This document shows positions 6,875 to 14,221 of a stretch of 24,092 nucleotides of DNA, piece after piece; within the stretch, counting starts at the first letter, position 1, and every line of letters begins with the position of its first letter. The position numbers and the translations under genes were made by a program. Location: assembly GCA_947258835.1 (NCBI GenBank), contig CAMYJY010000003.1, positions 1 to 24,092 of the forward strand, written 5' to 3'. The notes under the pieces were generated by a model that was not told the origin of the DNA, ran no database searches, and saw only the letters and a list, made by a program, of their open reading frames with translations. This stretch comes from an uncultured Pirellulales bacterium (lineage in GTDB: Bacteria; Planctomycetota; Planctomycetia; Pirellulales; Lacipirellulaceae).

Positions 6875-7804
6875 TCACAACGACCCGCTGCCCGGAGCAG
6901 TCCGCTGGAGCCAATCGCTGAGCAAGGCCAGGGTCTCCGCCGGGGCATCCTCGACGACCCAGTGCCCCACGTCGGCCAGCCGCTGGACCTCAGCGGTGGG
7001 CCAGAGGGAAATGAACTTTTCCAGGCACTCTGGCCGAAAACACCAATCCTGCAGGCCCCAGATCAACTGGATGGGCAGATGGCCGAGCTGGGGCAAACCG
7101 GCTTCGATGTTCTCCAGCGTGCGCCAGGTCGGATGCCGGGGGGTGAGCGGAATGTCCTGCACGAACTGATACACGGCCGCCCGCTGCCGCCACGTGGCAT
7201 AGGGGGCCAGGTAGGCCTGCTCTACGAGCCGGTCCAGTCGCTGACGGCGGGCCAAGGTCATCCGCAGTGCGGCCCGCGAAAAGCCGTTGGCTCCCTGAAC
7301 GGCCAATTTGCCTACCAGCGGCCAGCGACAGACGCGAATCCGCCAGGGAATAAACCAAGGCGGAAAGGCCCCGGTGTTCAACAAGGCGATCCGCTCCATC
7401 CGCTCCGGCACACGCTGGGCCGCCCCCAGCCCAATGGCCCCGCCCCAGTCCTGGGCCACGAGGGTGATCCGGCTGAGATCAAGCGTCTCGATGAGTCGTA
7501 CCAGATTGTCGATATGGTCCACCAAACGCAGGGGGGTGGCCTGCAGGTCGCTGCCACCACAGCCCATGTGGTCCGGTGCCACACACCGATACGTACCACG
7601 CAGGGCCAAAATGAGCTCCCGCCAGTGGAAGGACCAGGTGGGATTTCCGTGGACAAAGAGCAAGGTAGCCGTCTCGGAGCCTCCCGCCGAGGACCCGGCG
7701 GAGGTAGACTCATGCAGATAGTGGTAGCGTCCACCAGCCAGCCGCAGAAAATGCGACTGGAAGGGATAAAGTTCTCGCCAGGGGGGGGACTCGATGTGTA
7801 GCAT
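6875..7804 (-). CDS. oleB: OleB-like alpha/beta hydrolase (haloalkane dehalogenase superfamily)
   Basis: The 309-residue product is an alpha/beta hydrolase of the haloalkane dehalogenase type. It has the oxyanion and halide-side motif HGNPTWSF (residues 52-59), nucleophile Asp119 followed by Trp120 in AQDWGG, an acid in GLQDW (Asp253) and the catalytic His281 in VGHWVVEDAP. LLNTGAFPPW, FVQDIPL and GHWVVEDA resemble OleB more than typical dehalogenases. OleB decarboxylates the beta-lactone made by OleC to give a long-chain olefin. OleA, OleC and OleD are not in the window, so the gene is an orphan here, and a dehalogenase or another hydrolase remains possible. The ATG at 7804 follows GGTGGG at close range. 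It is divergent from dnaX. Confidence 0.75.
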   Translation of the reverse strand: MLHIESPPWRELYPFQSHFLRLAGGRYHYLHESTSAGSSAGGSETATLLFVHGNPTWSFHWRELILALRGTYRCVAPDHMGCGGSDLQATPLRLVDHIDNLVRLIETLDLSRITLVAQDWGGAIGLGAAQRVPERMERIALLNTGAFPPWFIPWRIRVCRWPLVGKLAVQGANGFSRAALRMTLARRQRLDRLVEQAYLAPYATWRQRAAVYQFVQDIPLTPRHPTWRTLENIEAGLPQLGHLPIQLIWGLQDWCFRPECLEKFISLWPTAEVQRLADVGHWVVEDAPAETLALLSDWLQRTAPGSGSL

Positions 7805-7875
7805 CCCACCATCGTATCTCGAACGGCCACCTTTGACGACCGGCCCCCCGAAGCGTACAACAATATGAGGCGGCT

Positions 7876-7977
7876 ACCGATGAGGGGCCTCTGCAATGGG
7901 GGCCTGGTGAACCTGGTCAGGGTGGAAACACCGCAGCCATAAGCTTGTGCCTCTTTGTGTGGGGGCCTCTCATCGGT
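7876..7977. repeat. Inverted repeat in the oleB-like/dnaX spacer
   Basis: Arm 7876-7889 (ACCGATGAGGGGCC) and arm 7964-7977 (GGCCTCTCATCGGT) are reverse complements at 13 of 14 positions, with 74 bases between. The right arm ends 40 bases before the dnaX ATG. It may be a cis-regulatory structure or the ends of a small element. Confidence 0.45.
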
Positions 7978-8017
7978 CGCTGACAAAAATTTTAGTGCAA
8001 GGTATTTCGCTCCCGCT

Positions 8018-9745
8018 ATGGCCGCATCTTCTCCGACCAAGAGCCATGACTATGTTGTGGTGGCCCGCCGCTACCGGCCCCAAACCTTCGAGCAGCTGAT
8101 CGGCCAGCAGCATGTCTCCCAGGCCCTGGCCCGGGCCATCCGCAGTGGACGCGTGGGCCACGCATATCTGTTCACCGGGGCCCGCGGTGTGGGAAAAACC
8201 TCGGCCGCTCGTATCTTGGCCAAGGCCCTCAACTGCGAACAGGGCCCGGCCGCCACGCCCTGCAATCAGTGCGAGCTGTGCCAAGCGGTCAGCTCAGGCG
8301 ATGACGTGGATGTGCTGGAGATTGATGGGGCCAGCAATCGGGGCATCGATGAAATCCGCCAGCTACGCCAAAACGTAGCCGTCCGCCCCAGCCGTGCCCG
8401 CTTCAAGATCTACATTATTGATGAAGTGCACATGCTCACCAAAGAGGCCTTCAATGCGCTCCTGAAGACGTTGGAAGAGCCCCCCGAGCATGTCAAGTTT
8501 ATCTTCGCCACCACCGAGCCCAACAAAATCCCCGTTACCATCCTGTCCCGCTGTCAGCGTTATGATTTTGCGGGCATCGATACGGCCGACATCCTCTCCC
8601 GCTTGGGACAGATTGCCGCCAGCGAAGGGGTCCGCGTGGAGGAAGACGCACTGCAGATCCTGGCCTTGCGTGCCGCCGGCTCCATGCGGGATAGCCAGTC
8701 GCTGTTGGAACAGCTGCTTTCCACCGGTACCGATACCATTACCGCCGCGGACGTGACCGCCATGCTGGGCCTGGCCCCCGTGGCCCGACTCAGCCGGCTG
8801 GTGGCCCCCTTGGTGGCCCGCGACGCCGCGACCGCCCTTACCGAGCTAGACGCCGCCATCGACGAAGGGGCGGAGGTCAGCCAGCTCATCGACCAGCTGT
8901 TGGGTTATTTTCGCGATGTGATGACCCAGGCCGTGGGCTGCAGTGCGGAGCGACTGCTGTATGCCCTGCCCGCGCAGCAGCAGGAAATTCTGCAGGTGGC
9001 CGAGCAGCTCGGAGTGGAGACCCTCCTGGCCATGGTCCAGGTCCTGGATCATACGGCTGCCCGGATGCGAGTCAGCTCCCACACCCGCACCCTGGCCGAA
9101 ATGGCCCTCGTGCGGATCTGCCATCTGGAAAACCTGGACGAGCTGTCCGGTCTGATCCGCGAACTGCGGCAGTCCCCCGCCGCTGCGGCGCCGGCGGCCA
9201 GCGTAAAAAAAAACGTCACTCCGCACCCTCCCGCCGCACCGGTGACTCCCAGTGAACCCCCCGTGAGCCCGCCCGCCCACCCTCCGGCGGAGGTGGCCCC
9301 GTCTGCAGACGACCCGACTCCACCCGCCCCGGCTCAGCCCGCGATCGCACTCTCTGCTGAGAATGTCGAGGTGGTTTGGAAACAAGTCCTGGACTCCCTC
9401 ACCGGGATGATCATGGATCACGCGGCCGAGGCCCAGCAGGTGCGCGTCGATGCGCAGGGACGCTTGGTGCTCGATTTTGCCGAGAATTTTCACCGCGAGA
9501 TCTGCGAACGGGGGCAGAACCGCGCCCGCTTGGAAACCGCCTTGGAAAAAGTCTGTGGGACGCGCGTCCCGCTCGTGACGCGATCCCCAGGGGATACGGC
9601 CCTACAACCAGCGGCCCGGCCCCCGTCCCGCCGCCAGCGCCAAGCCGACTTGGCAAACCAACCTTTCGTAAAAACAGCCCTGGAACTGTTCCACGGCGAC
9701 CCAGCACAGCTCCGCTACGTGCCGCCCCCTGAAAAATCCCCTTAA
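8018..9745 (+). CDS. dnaX: DNA polymerase III subunit tau/gamma
   Basis: DnaX is the ATPase of the clamp loader; tau also ties polymerase cores and helicase together. The 575-residue product begins with the family start YRPQTFEQLIGQ, so the ATG at 8018 was chosen over an upstream alternative start at 7955. It has Walker A GARGVGKT (54-61), four zinc cysteines (C73, C82, C85, C88), Walker B DEVHML (135-140) and the arginine sensor SRC (177-179). Domains I-III end near residue 385. A Pro/Ala-rich linker and a tau-specific C-terminal domain follow. A run of nine A at 9205-9213 in the linker could give a short gamma form. ybaB follows after 12 bases and is probably co-transcribed. Confidence 0.97.
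   Translation: MAASSPTKSHDYVVVARRYRPQTFEQLIGQQHVSQALARAIRSGRVGHAYLFTGARGVGKTSAARILAKALNCEQGPAATPCNQCELCQAVSSGDDVDVLEIDGASNRGIDEIRQLRQNVAVRPSRARFKIYIIDEVHMLTKEAFNALLKTLEEPPEHVKFIFATTEPNKIPVTILSRCQRYDFAGIDTADILSRLGQIAASEGVRVEEDALQILALRAAGSMRDSQSLLEQLLSTGTDTITAADVTAMLGLAPVARLSRLVAPLVARDAATALTELDAAIDEGAEVSQLIDQLLGYFRDVMTQAVGCSAERLLYALPAQQQEILQVAEQLGVETLLAMVQVLDHTAARMRVSSHTRTLAEMALVRICHLENLDELSGLIRELRQSPAAAAPAASVKKNVTPHPPAAPVTPSEPPVSPPAHPPAEVAPSADDPTPPAPAQPAIALSAENVEVVWKQVLDSLTGMIMDHAAEAQQVRVDAQGRLVLDFAENFHREICERGQNRARLETALEKVCGTRVPLVTRSPGDTALQPAARPPSRRQRQADLANQPFVKTALELFHGDPAQLRYVPPPEKSP
9203..9214 (+). promoter_or_regulatory. A9 slippage site in dnaX, candidate gamma-subunit switch
   Basis: Codons 396-399 are GTA AAA AAA AAC, giving nine consecutive A (9205-9213). 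Adding one A (or a -1 ribosomal slip on A AAA AAC) leads to a stop after residue 412. Losing one A stops after residue 408. Both products keep the ATPase domains and lose the tau tail. Thermus thermophilus dnaX uses transcriptional slippage on an A9 run to make gamma. A GC-rich hairpin (9277-9296) lies about 60 bases downstream, which is too far for a usual ribosomal stimulator. Confidence 0.6.
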
Positions 9746-9757
9746 GGAATTATTGTT

Positions 9758-10123
9758 ATGCTACGAGGCCTGGGAAATCTTTCCGAGCTAATGCAACAAG
9801 CCCAAACGATCATGGGCGGCAAGATGCAGGAACTGAACGCACAACGCAAATCCCAACGTGTGGTGGGCACCGCGGGGGCGGGACTGGTAGAAGTCGAGGC
9901 CAATGGTTTGGGCGACGTGCTCGCCGTACGCATCGATCCCACCCTCATCGAAAAACAAGATCGAGAGCTCCTCGAAGACCTGCTGCCTGCCGCCTGCAAC
10001 GCCGCTCAGGAAAAGGTCCAGCAGCTCCATGCCGAGCAACTGCAAGAACTGAGCGGTGGCCTCAACATGCCTGGATTGAGTGAAGCCCTGGCACAATTCG
10101 GTGGCAGCCCGCCATCCGCCTAG
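9758..10123 (+). CDS. ybaB: YbaB/EbfC family nucleoid-associated protein
   Basis: YbaB/EbfC proteins are small dimeric DNA-binding proteins of the nucleoid. The 121-residue product has the usual size and pattern: a Met/Gln-rich N-terminal helix (LSELMQQAQTIMGGKMQEL), then VVGTAGAGLVEVEANGLGDVLAVRIDP, then LEDLLPAACNAAQEKVQQL and a Gly/Pro-rich tail. The start ATG lies 12 bases after the dnaX stop, and AAGGA overlaps that stop, so the gene is probably translated from the dnaX transcript. In many bacteria recR comes next; here it is missing and rpoN follows under its own likely promoter. Confidence 0.93.
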   Translation: MLRGLGNLSELMQQAQTIMGGKMQELNAQRKSQRVVGTAGAGLVEVEANGLGDVLAVRIDPTLIEKQDRELLEDLLPAACNAAQEKVQQLHAEQLQELSGGLNMPGLSEALAQFGGSPPSA

Positions 10124-10133
10124 GGCTGGAAGC

Positions 10134-10164
10134 AGTCATGCATTCCAAGTGAAAACATGTCTGC
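10134..10164. repeat. 31-bp repeat, left copy, upstream of rpoN
   Basis: The sequence matches 11892-11922 at 26 of 31 positions, in the same orientation. The conserved core is AAGTGAAAACAYGTCTGC. It begins 10 bases after the ybaB stop. Confidence 0.65.
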
Positions 10165-10210
10165 TATGTGCCGCTTGCGCAAACTGGCTAGTTGACCCAA
10201 CTTACGAAGT

Positions 10211-10240
10211 TTGACCTTCGGCACGGCTAACCATTATGCT
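10211..10240 (+). promoter_or_regulatory. Probable sigma-70-type promoter of rpoN
   Basis: TTGACC (10211-10216) and TATGCT (10235-10240) are spaced by 18 bases. Transcription from here would give a leader of about 120 bases containing the hairpin at 10318-10342. Confidence 0.45.
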
Positions 10241-10317
10241 ACACCAAGAAGGCAATCGCGTGGATTGACAACTCATGGAAATGGAACCGCTGCAGCGAAC
10301 GCTTTAATTTCTTCCCC

Positions 10318-10342
10318 AGATAGCGGCCAGCGGCCGCTATCT
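10318..10342. repeat. Hairpin repeat in the rpoN leader
   Basis: Arms 10318-10328 and 10332-10342 form a perfect 11-base stem with a 3-base loop. They share the core of the hairpin at 361-395. The stem ends 27 bases before the rpoN ATG, close enough to affect translation. Confidence 0.6.
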
Positions 10343-10369
10343 CAGCCAGTACACACCGGCAGGAACACG

Positions 10370-11893
10370 ATGCGACTTTCCTTTGGTCAACAAATGCAGA
10401 TGGCTCAGAAGCAGGTGCTGGCACCGCGGATGATCCAATCCATGGAGATCCTGCAGTTGCCCATCATCGCTTTGCAGGAGCGCATCGAGCAGGAGATGGA
10501 AGACAACCCGGTGCTCGATCAGGTGGAACCCACCGGCGACAGTGAGACGGCGGCCAACGAACAGGTCAGCCCCGACGCGCCCAGCGAAGCTGAGCGGGAA
10601 CTGGTGGTCCAAGACGATACCAATAACGAAGAGGATTTTGAGCGGCTGATCAACATGGCCGACAATCTCCCCGACGATTATGAGGAGCGGAGCCGTCCCT
10701 CCTCAGGGCAACTCGACTCCGAGGCCGACCGCCGCCATGATGCCATGGCCAACATGGTCTCGCGGCCCGAATCCCTGCTGGACTACTTGCAACATCAACT
10801 TACTTGGTACGATCTTGACGATGACTTGCGGCGGATGTGCGAGCGGGTGATCTACAATTTGGATAGCAATGGCTATCTCAAATCGTCTTTGACGGAACTT
10901 GCCTTTCCGGCACCGCCCGAGCTGAACGGCAGCACGGAGGATTGGCAAACAGCACAGCTGAAACTGGCTGAAGCAGCGCTGGCCATTGTCCAACGACTAG
11001 ATCCCCCCGGCGTGGGGGCTCGCTCGTTGAAGGAGTGTTTGTCGCTGCAACTCACGCCAGGCCTCCTGTTCTACGAAGAGCTGCAGGTGCTGATCGAGGA
11101 TCACCTGGAAGATTTAGAAAGCAACCGACTGCCCCAGATTTCCAAGAAAACGGGCTTTTCGCTGGAAACCATCACCGAAGCCTGGGAGGATCTGCGGACC
11201 CTCAAGCCCAAACCCGGCTCGGAGTTCAACGACAATTTTGCACCGTCGGTGACCCCCGACATCTACATCGATCGCCTGGAAGCAGGCGGTTACGAAGTCC
11301 GGCTGGAGGATGGTGACTTGCCTTCCCTATACATCAGCCCCAGCCATCGCCGCATGCTCCAGCAAGCCGTCGCCACCGGCGACAAAGAAACCTGCGAGTA
11401 CATCAAAAAGAAGATCAACTCGGCCCAATGGCTGATCGAAGCCATCGAACAACGCCGCAGCACGCTCACGCGCGTCTCGCAAGCCATTGTGGACCATCAG
11501 CGCAAATTTTTGGATCAAGGCCCGGAGCACATCGAGCCGCTCAAAATGCAGCAGGTGGCGGATAAAGTGGGGGTGCATGTGACCACCGTCAGTCGGGCGG
11601 TGGACGATAAGTGGATGGCCACGCCCCGCGGTATTTTTCCGCTCAAACGATTTTTTGTGGGTGGGACGACGGGCGCCGACGGCGAGGAGGTGGCCTGGGA
11701 TAAGGTGCGGCTAAAACTGCAAGAGGTCGTGGACGCGGAAGATAAATCCAAACCCCTCAGCGATGACGCCCTGGTGGTGGAACTGGCCAAACATGGCATC
11801 AAGGTGGCCCGTCGCACGGTGACCAAATACCGCAAGGCCATGAATATTCCCAGCAGCCGGCAACGGCGTGACTGGACTGCCCCGCAGGGATAG
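10370..11893 (+). CDS. rpoN: RNA polymerase sigma-54 factor RpoN
   Basis: Sigma-54 directs RNA polymerase to -24/-12 promoters that need an AAA+ activator. The 507-residue product starts with region I (MRLSFGQQMQMAQKQ, then MEILQLP), followed by an acidic linker rich in Asp and Glu (about residues 50-125). Then come the core-binding domain (LLDYLQHQL, DSNGYL), the helix-turn-helix (VTTVSRAVDDKW, GIFPLKRFF) and the RpoN box ARRTVTKYR at residues 480-488. The ATG at 10370 has AGGA just upstream and matches the family start; an earlier in-frame start at 10211 falls on the promoter. The gene is flanked by two copies of a 31 bp repeat. No sigma-54 activator gene is in the window. Confidence 0.97.
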   Translation: MRLSFGQQMQMAQKQVLAPRMIQSMEILQLPIIALQERIEQEMEDNPVLDQVEPTGDSETAANEQVSPDAPSEAERELVVQDDTNNEEDFERLINMADNLPDDYEERSRPSSGQLDSEADRRHDAMANMVSRPESLLDYLQHQLTWYDLDDDLRRMCERVIYNLDSNGYLKSSLTELAFPAPPELNGSTEDWQTAQLKLAEAALAIVQRLDPPGVGARSLKECLSLQLTPGLLFYEELQVLIEDHLEDLESNRLPQISKKTGFSLETITEAWEDLRTLKPKPGSEFNDNFAPSVTPDIYIDRLEAGGYEVRLEDGDLPSLYISPSHRRMLQQAVATGDKETCEYIKKKINSAQWLIEAIEQRRSTLTRVSQAIVDHQRKFLDQGPEHIEPLKMQQVADKVGVHVTTVSRAVDDKWMATPRGIFPLKRFFVGGTTGADGEEVAWDKVRLKLQEVVDAEDKSKPLSDDALVVELAKHGIKVARRTVTKYRKAMNIPSSRQRRDWTAPQG

Positions 11894-11922
11894 TTATGCA
11901 CCCAAAGTGAAAACACGTCTGC
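11892..11922. repeat. 31-bp repeat, right copy, at the rpoN stop
   Basis: This copy overlaps the last two bases of the rpoN stop codon and matches 10134-10164 at 26 of 31 positions. The rest of the spacer to nrdR holds only the promoter described at 12082-12109. Confidence 0.65.
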
Positions 11923-12081
11923 CCTCTGCGGGCCGGTTTGGGCCGGAAAAGCCCATTCCATCCGCCTCTCAACCAGGTTTTTTGATGAGCCGCCGCAGTA
12001 CAGGAAGATGGTCTTATTTCCCGGGCTTTACCGGCTTCATGGAGGCCCTGTTTTCAGTTTGAGTTGTTTGCCAGTAGGCGG

Positions 12082-12109
12082 TTTACGAAATCCAACTCTC
12101 GTGTATAGT
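12082..12109 (+). promoter_or_regulatory. Probable promoter of nrdR, near-leaderless
   Basis: TTTACG (12082-12087) and TATAGT (12104-12109) are spaced by 16 bases. The ATG lies 8 bases after the -10 box, so the transcript would have almost no leader. That fits the lack of a ribosome binding site. Confidence 0.5.
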
Positions 12110-12116
12110 GGGTGCT

Positions 12117-12587
12117 ATGAAATGCCCTTTTTGTCGTATGGACAACGACCGCGTCATCGATTCCCGTGCCAGCCAGGACGGCTTTGCCATCCGTAGGCGC
12201 CGCGAGTGTCTGAAGTGCAAGCGGCGGTATACGACCTACGAGCGGATCGAAGAATCAGCCATCAAGGTTGTCAAGAAAGATGGCACGCGGGTGCCTTTCT
12301 CGCGCGAGAAGATTAAGTCGGGCTTGGAGCGAGCGTGCTGGAAACGCCCCATCAGTGATCGTGACGTGGAACGCGCGGTGGCGGCCATTGAAAATGACGT
12401 TTACTCCTCTTTCGAAACCGAAGTCGATAGCCGTCGCCTCGGTGAGTTGGTGATGGAACACTTGCGCGATCTGGACGAAGTGGCTTATGTCCGCTTTGCC
12501 AGTGTGTATCGCCAGTTTGCCGATGCGGGAGATTTCGTGCACGAACTGCGGCCGTTTCTCTCAAAGTCGAATAAAATGCCCCGCTAG
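12117..12587 (+). CDS. nrdR: Transcriptional repressor NrdR
   Basis: NrdR represses ribonucleotide reductase genes when (d)ATP is bound. The 156-residue product has the zinc ribbon with C3, C6, C31 and C34 (CPFC and CLKC), the RRRR segment between them that contacts DNA, and an ATP-cone domain from about residue 49 (VVKKDGTRVPFSREKIKSGL). The ATG at 12117 gives the invariant MKCPFC start; an upstream GTG at 12108 lies inside the -10 box. No ribonucleotide reductase gene or NrdR box pair was seen in the window. The gene converges on scpA, with only 14 bases between their stop codons. Confidence 0.97.
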   Translation: MKCPFCRMDNDRVIDSRASQDGFAIRRRRECLKCKRRYTTYERIEESAIKVVKKDGTRVPFSREKIKSGLERACWKRPISDRDVERAVAAIENDVYSSFETEVDSRRLGELVMEHLRDLDEVAYVRFASVYRQFADAGDFVHELRPFLSKSNKMPR

Positions 12588-12601
12588 CGAGAGCGTCCGG
12601 T

Positions 12602-13339
12602 TCACGCACTGCTGCTACCTACCGCCGCCGGTTGGGCCAAAATCCACAGCTCGCCGAACAGCTCGGTCTGCTCGACTTGGACCTGATGGTGGCGGATCAG
12701 CTCCAAGACCGCCAGAAAGATGCCGACCAGCTGCGACTTGACCATGTCCTCGGTGAATAAGCTGGTAAACGCCAACCGGGGTTCGCTGGCCAAACGTTGA
12801 CGGATGCGGTCCATGTACACATCGATCGGTGTGTCATCGTAACGGATCGCCGCAGGCTGCACGGCCTCGCTGTTGCGGATTACCTGCGCAAAGGCGCTGA
12901 CCAAATCCCAAATCTCGACTTCTTGAATGGGCTGCTCCGCCGGATCCACGCTGCGTGGCGGGAGGTCATTCACGCGGCGGGCAAACCGCTGTTGCCAATC
13001 GCGACTGCGCTCCTCCAACATGCCGGCCGCATCTTGGTACCGCTTGTACTCCAGGAGGCGTTGCACCATGTCCTGCCGCGGGTCTTCCATTTCGACTTCG
13101 TCTTCCTCCTGGCGAGGCAACATGAGTTTCGACTTGATCTCCATCAGCCGTGTCGCCAATTCCAAAAAATCTCCTACCGCGTTGACGTCGATTTGTTCGA
13201 GCACTTGGAGCATTTCCAGGTACTGCTCGGTGACCAAAGCCACCGGAATATCCAGCACGTCCAACTCATGCTTGCGCACCAGGTACCACAACAAGTCCAG
13301 GGGTCCTGAAAACATCTCAAGTTGCACGCGAAATTGCAT
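12602..13339 (-). CDS. scpA: Segregation and condensation protein A
   Basis: ScpA is the kleisin that joins SMC heads and binds ScpB in the condensin complex, acting on chromosome organisation. The 245-residue product shows the family start VQLEMFSGPLDLLWYLVRKHELDVLDIPVALVTEQYLE, a helical region with FLELATRLMEIKSKLMLP, an acidic linker, and a C-terminal winged-helix part ending in QTELFGELWI. I chose the ATG at 13339; a TTG at 13351 would add four residues. ScpB is not in the window, though it is often adjacent. A perfect palindrome (13389-13406) lies 50 bases upstream and may be an operator. Confidence 0.95.
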   Translation of the reverse strand: MQFRVQLEMFSGPLDLLWYLVRKHELDVLDIPVALVTEQYLEMLQVLEQIDVNAVGDFLELATRLMEIKSKLMLPRQEEDEVEMEDPRQDMVQRLLEYKRYQDAAGMLEERSRDWQQRFARRVNDLPPRSVDPAEQPIQEVEIWDLVSAFAQVIRNSEAVQPAAIRYDDTPIDVYMDRIRQRLASEPRLAFTSLFTEDMVKSQLVGIFLAVLELIRHHQVQVEQTELFGELWILAQPAAVGSSSA

Positions 13340-13388
13340 GGGGGGAAGCAATGGGGAGAGGGAGGCAGTTCATCCGCGGCGGCAGATT

Positions 13389-13406
13389 ATGTCAGCCTGC
13401 TGACAT
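13389..13406. promoter_or_regulatory. Perfect palindrome in the scpA upstream region, candidate operator
   Basis: ATGTCAGC, CT, GCTGACAT: two perfect 8-base half-sites with a 2-base spacer, typical in size for a dimeric regulator. It lies in the divergent spacer between scpA and the HIT-protein gene. No regulator can be named. Confidence 0.4.
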
Positions 13407-13482
13407 TCCCGCCAGAGCAGCCACTCTTGCTCCGCAGGGCTAGCACCCCTAAACTTGCAGCTTCCGTAGGTATCTGAAAAAT

Positions 13483-13650
13483 CGTTACTATTCAGCCATC
13501 TGCAGCAGCCTGCTCGAAAGATCGGTCGTAAGTGCAACGGCCTCTTGAGGATCTGTTTAATCCTTAGCGTAACTTCGAAGAGCTAGCTGGCAAATGACGT
13601 AACGTATGATGGCAGTTGCTCTTACGACCTGCCTACTGCAGATGGCTGAA
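13483..13650. repeat. Long imperfect inverted repeat upstream of the HIT-protein gene
   Basis: TTCAGCCATCTGCAG (13491-13505) is the exact reverse complement of 13636-13650. A second pair, GGTCGTAAGTGC (13524-13535) and 13618-13629, matches at 11 of 12. The two pairs are nested, so the arms fold together with some extra bases on the left. The spacer from scpA to this gene (13340-13680) holds this structure and the palindrome at 13389-13406, and no other gene. Confidence 0.55.
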
Positions 13651-13680
13651 GTATTACGAAAAATCAACTGGCAGGCAACT

Positions 13681-14214
13681 GTGGATGAACAACGACTTTG
13701 GGCGCCCTGGCGACTAGGCTACGTGGCCGGTCAGGAAGAGGCCCCCGCACCGCCCACCCCCACCCGGTGGCGGCCAGGCGCGGACCAGGCCTGCTTCATG
13801 TGCCGCGCGGCGGCAGACTACGCCGACGAGGCCACCGCGGGGCGGCAAAATCTGGTGGTGCATGCCGGAGAGCAGGCCCTGGCCCTGCTGAATCGCTATC
13901 CCTATAGCAATGGCCATCTGCTGGTCACACCTCTGCGACACGTGGGCCAACTGACGGAACTTAGCGCAGCAGAACACCTGGAAATGATGCACATCCTGAC
14001 CTCGTTGACCGCACGGTTGAGCCAGCGGCTCGCGGCCGAAGGTTTTAATGTGGGACTCAATTTAGGCTCCGCGGCCGGTGCCGGTGTGCCAGGGCACTTG
14101 CATTGGCATCTCGTACCGCGGTGGGCGGGAGACCATAATTTTATGCCCACTGTGGCCGGCACCCGGGTCATGCCCCAAGCGCTGGCAGCGCTGTGGGAAG
14201 GTCTGCTGGAGTAA
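13681..14214 (+). CDS. HIT-family nucleotide hydrolase/transferase
   Basis: HIT proteins act on nucleotide phosphate esters such as Ap4A. The product has the histidine triad HLHWHLVPRW (H139, H141, H143 counted from this start), the N-terminal LWAPWRLGYV signature of the Ap4A phosphorylase-like branch, a CFMC pair (C38, C41) and NRYPYSNGHLLVTPLRHVG. I chose the GTG at 13681 because relatives begin just before LWAPWR, an AGG lies 6 bases upstream, and the earlier in-frame ATGs (13606, 13642) fall in an inverted repeat with different codon use. The start is therefore uncertain by up to 25 codons. The stop overlaps the ribosome site of the dNTPase gene, so the two are probably one operon. Confidence 0.88.
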   Translation: MDEQRLWAPWRLGYVAGQEEAPAPPTPTRWRPGADQACFMCRAAADYADEATAGRQNLVVHAGEQALALLNRYPYSNGHLLVTPLRHVGQLTELSAAEHLEMMHILTSLTARLSQRLAAEGFNVGLNLGSAAGAGVPGHLHWHLVPRWAGDHNFMPTVAGTRVMPQALAALWEGLLE

Positions 14215-14221
14215 GGAAATC

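Noticed and set aside
6962..7801. Rightward open frame of 279 codons opposite the OleB-like gene
   Set aside because: It covers almost exactly the antisense of a gene with a complete catalytic triad.
9277..9296. Hairpin in dnaX as a stimulator of ribosomal frameshifting
   Set aside because: It lies more than 60 bases after the A9 run; known stimulators lie within about 10 bases.
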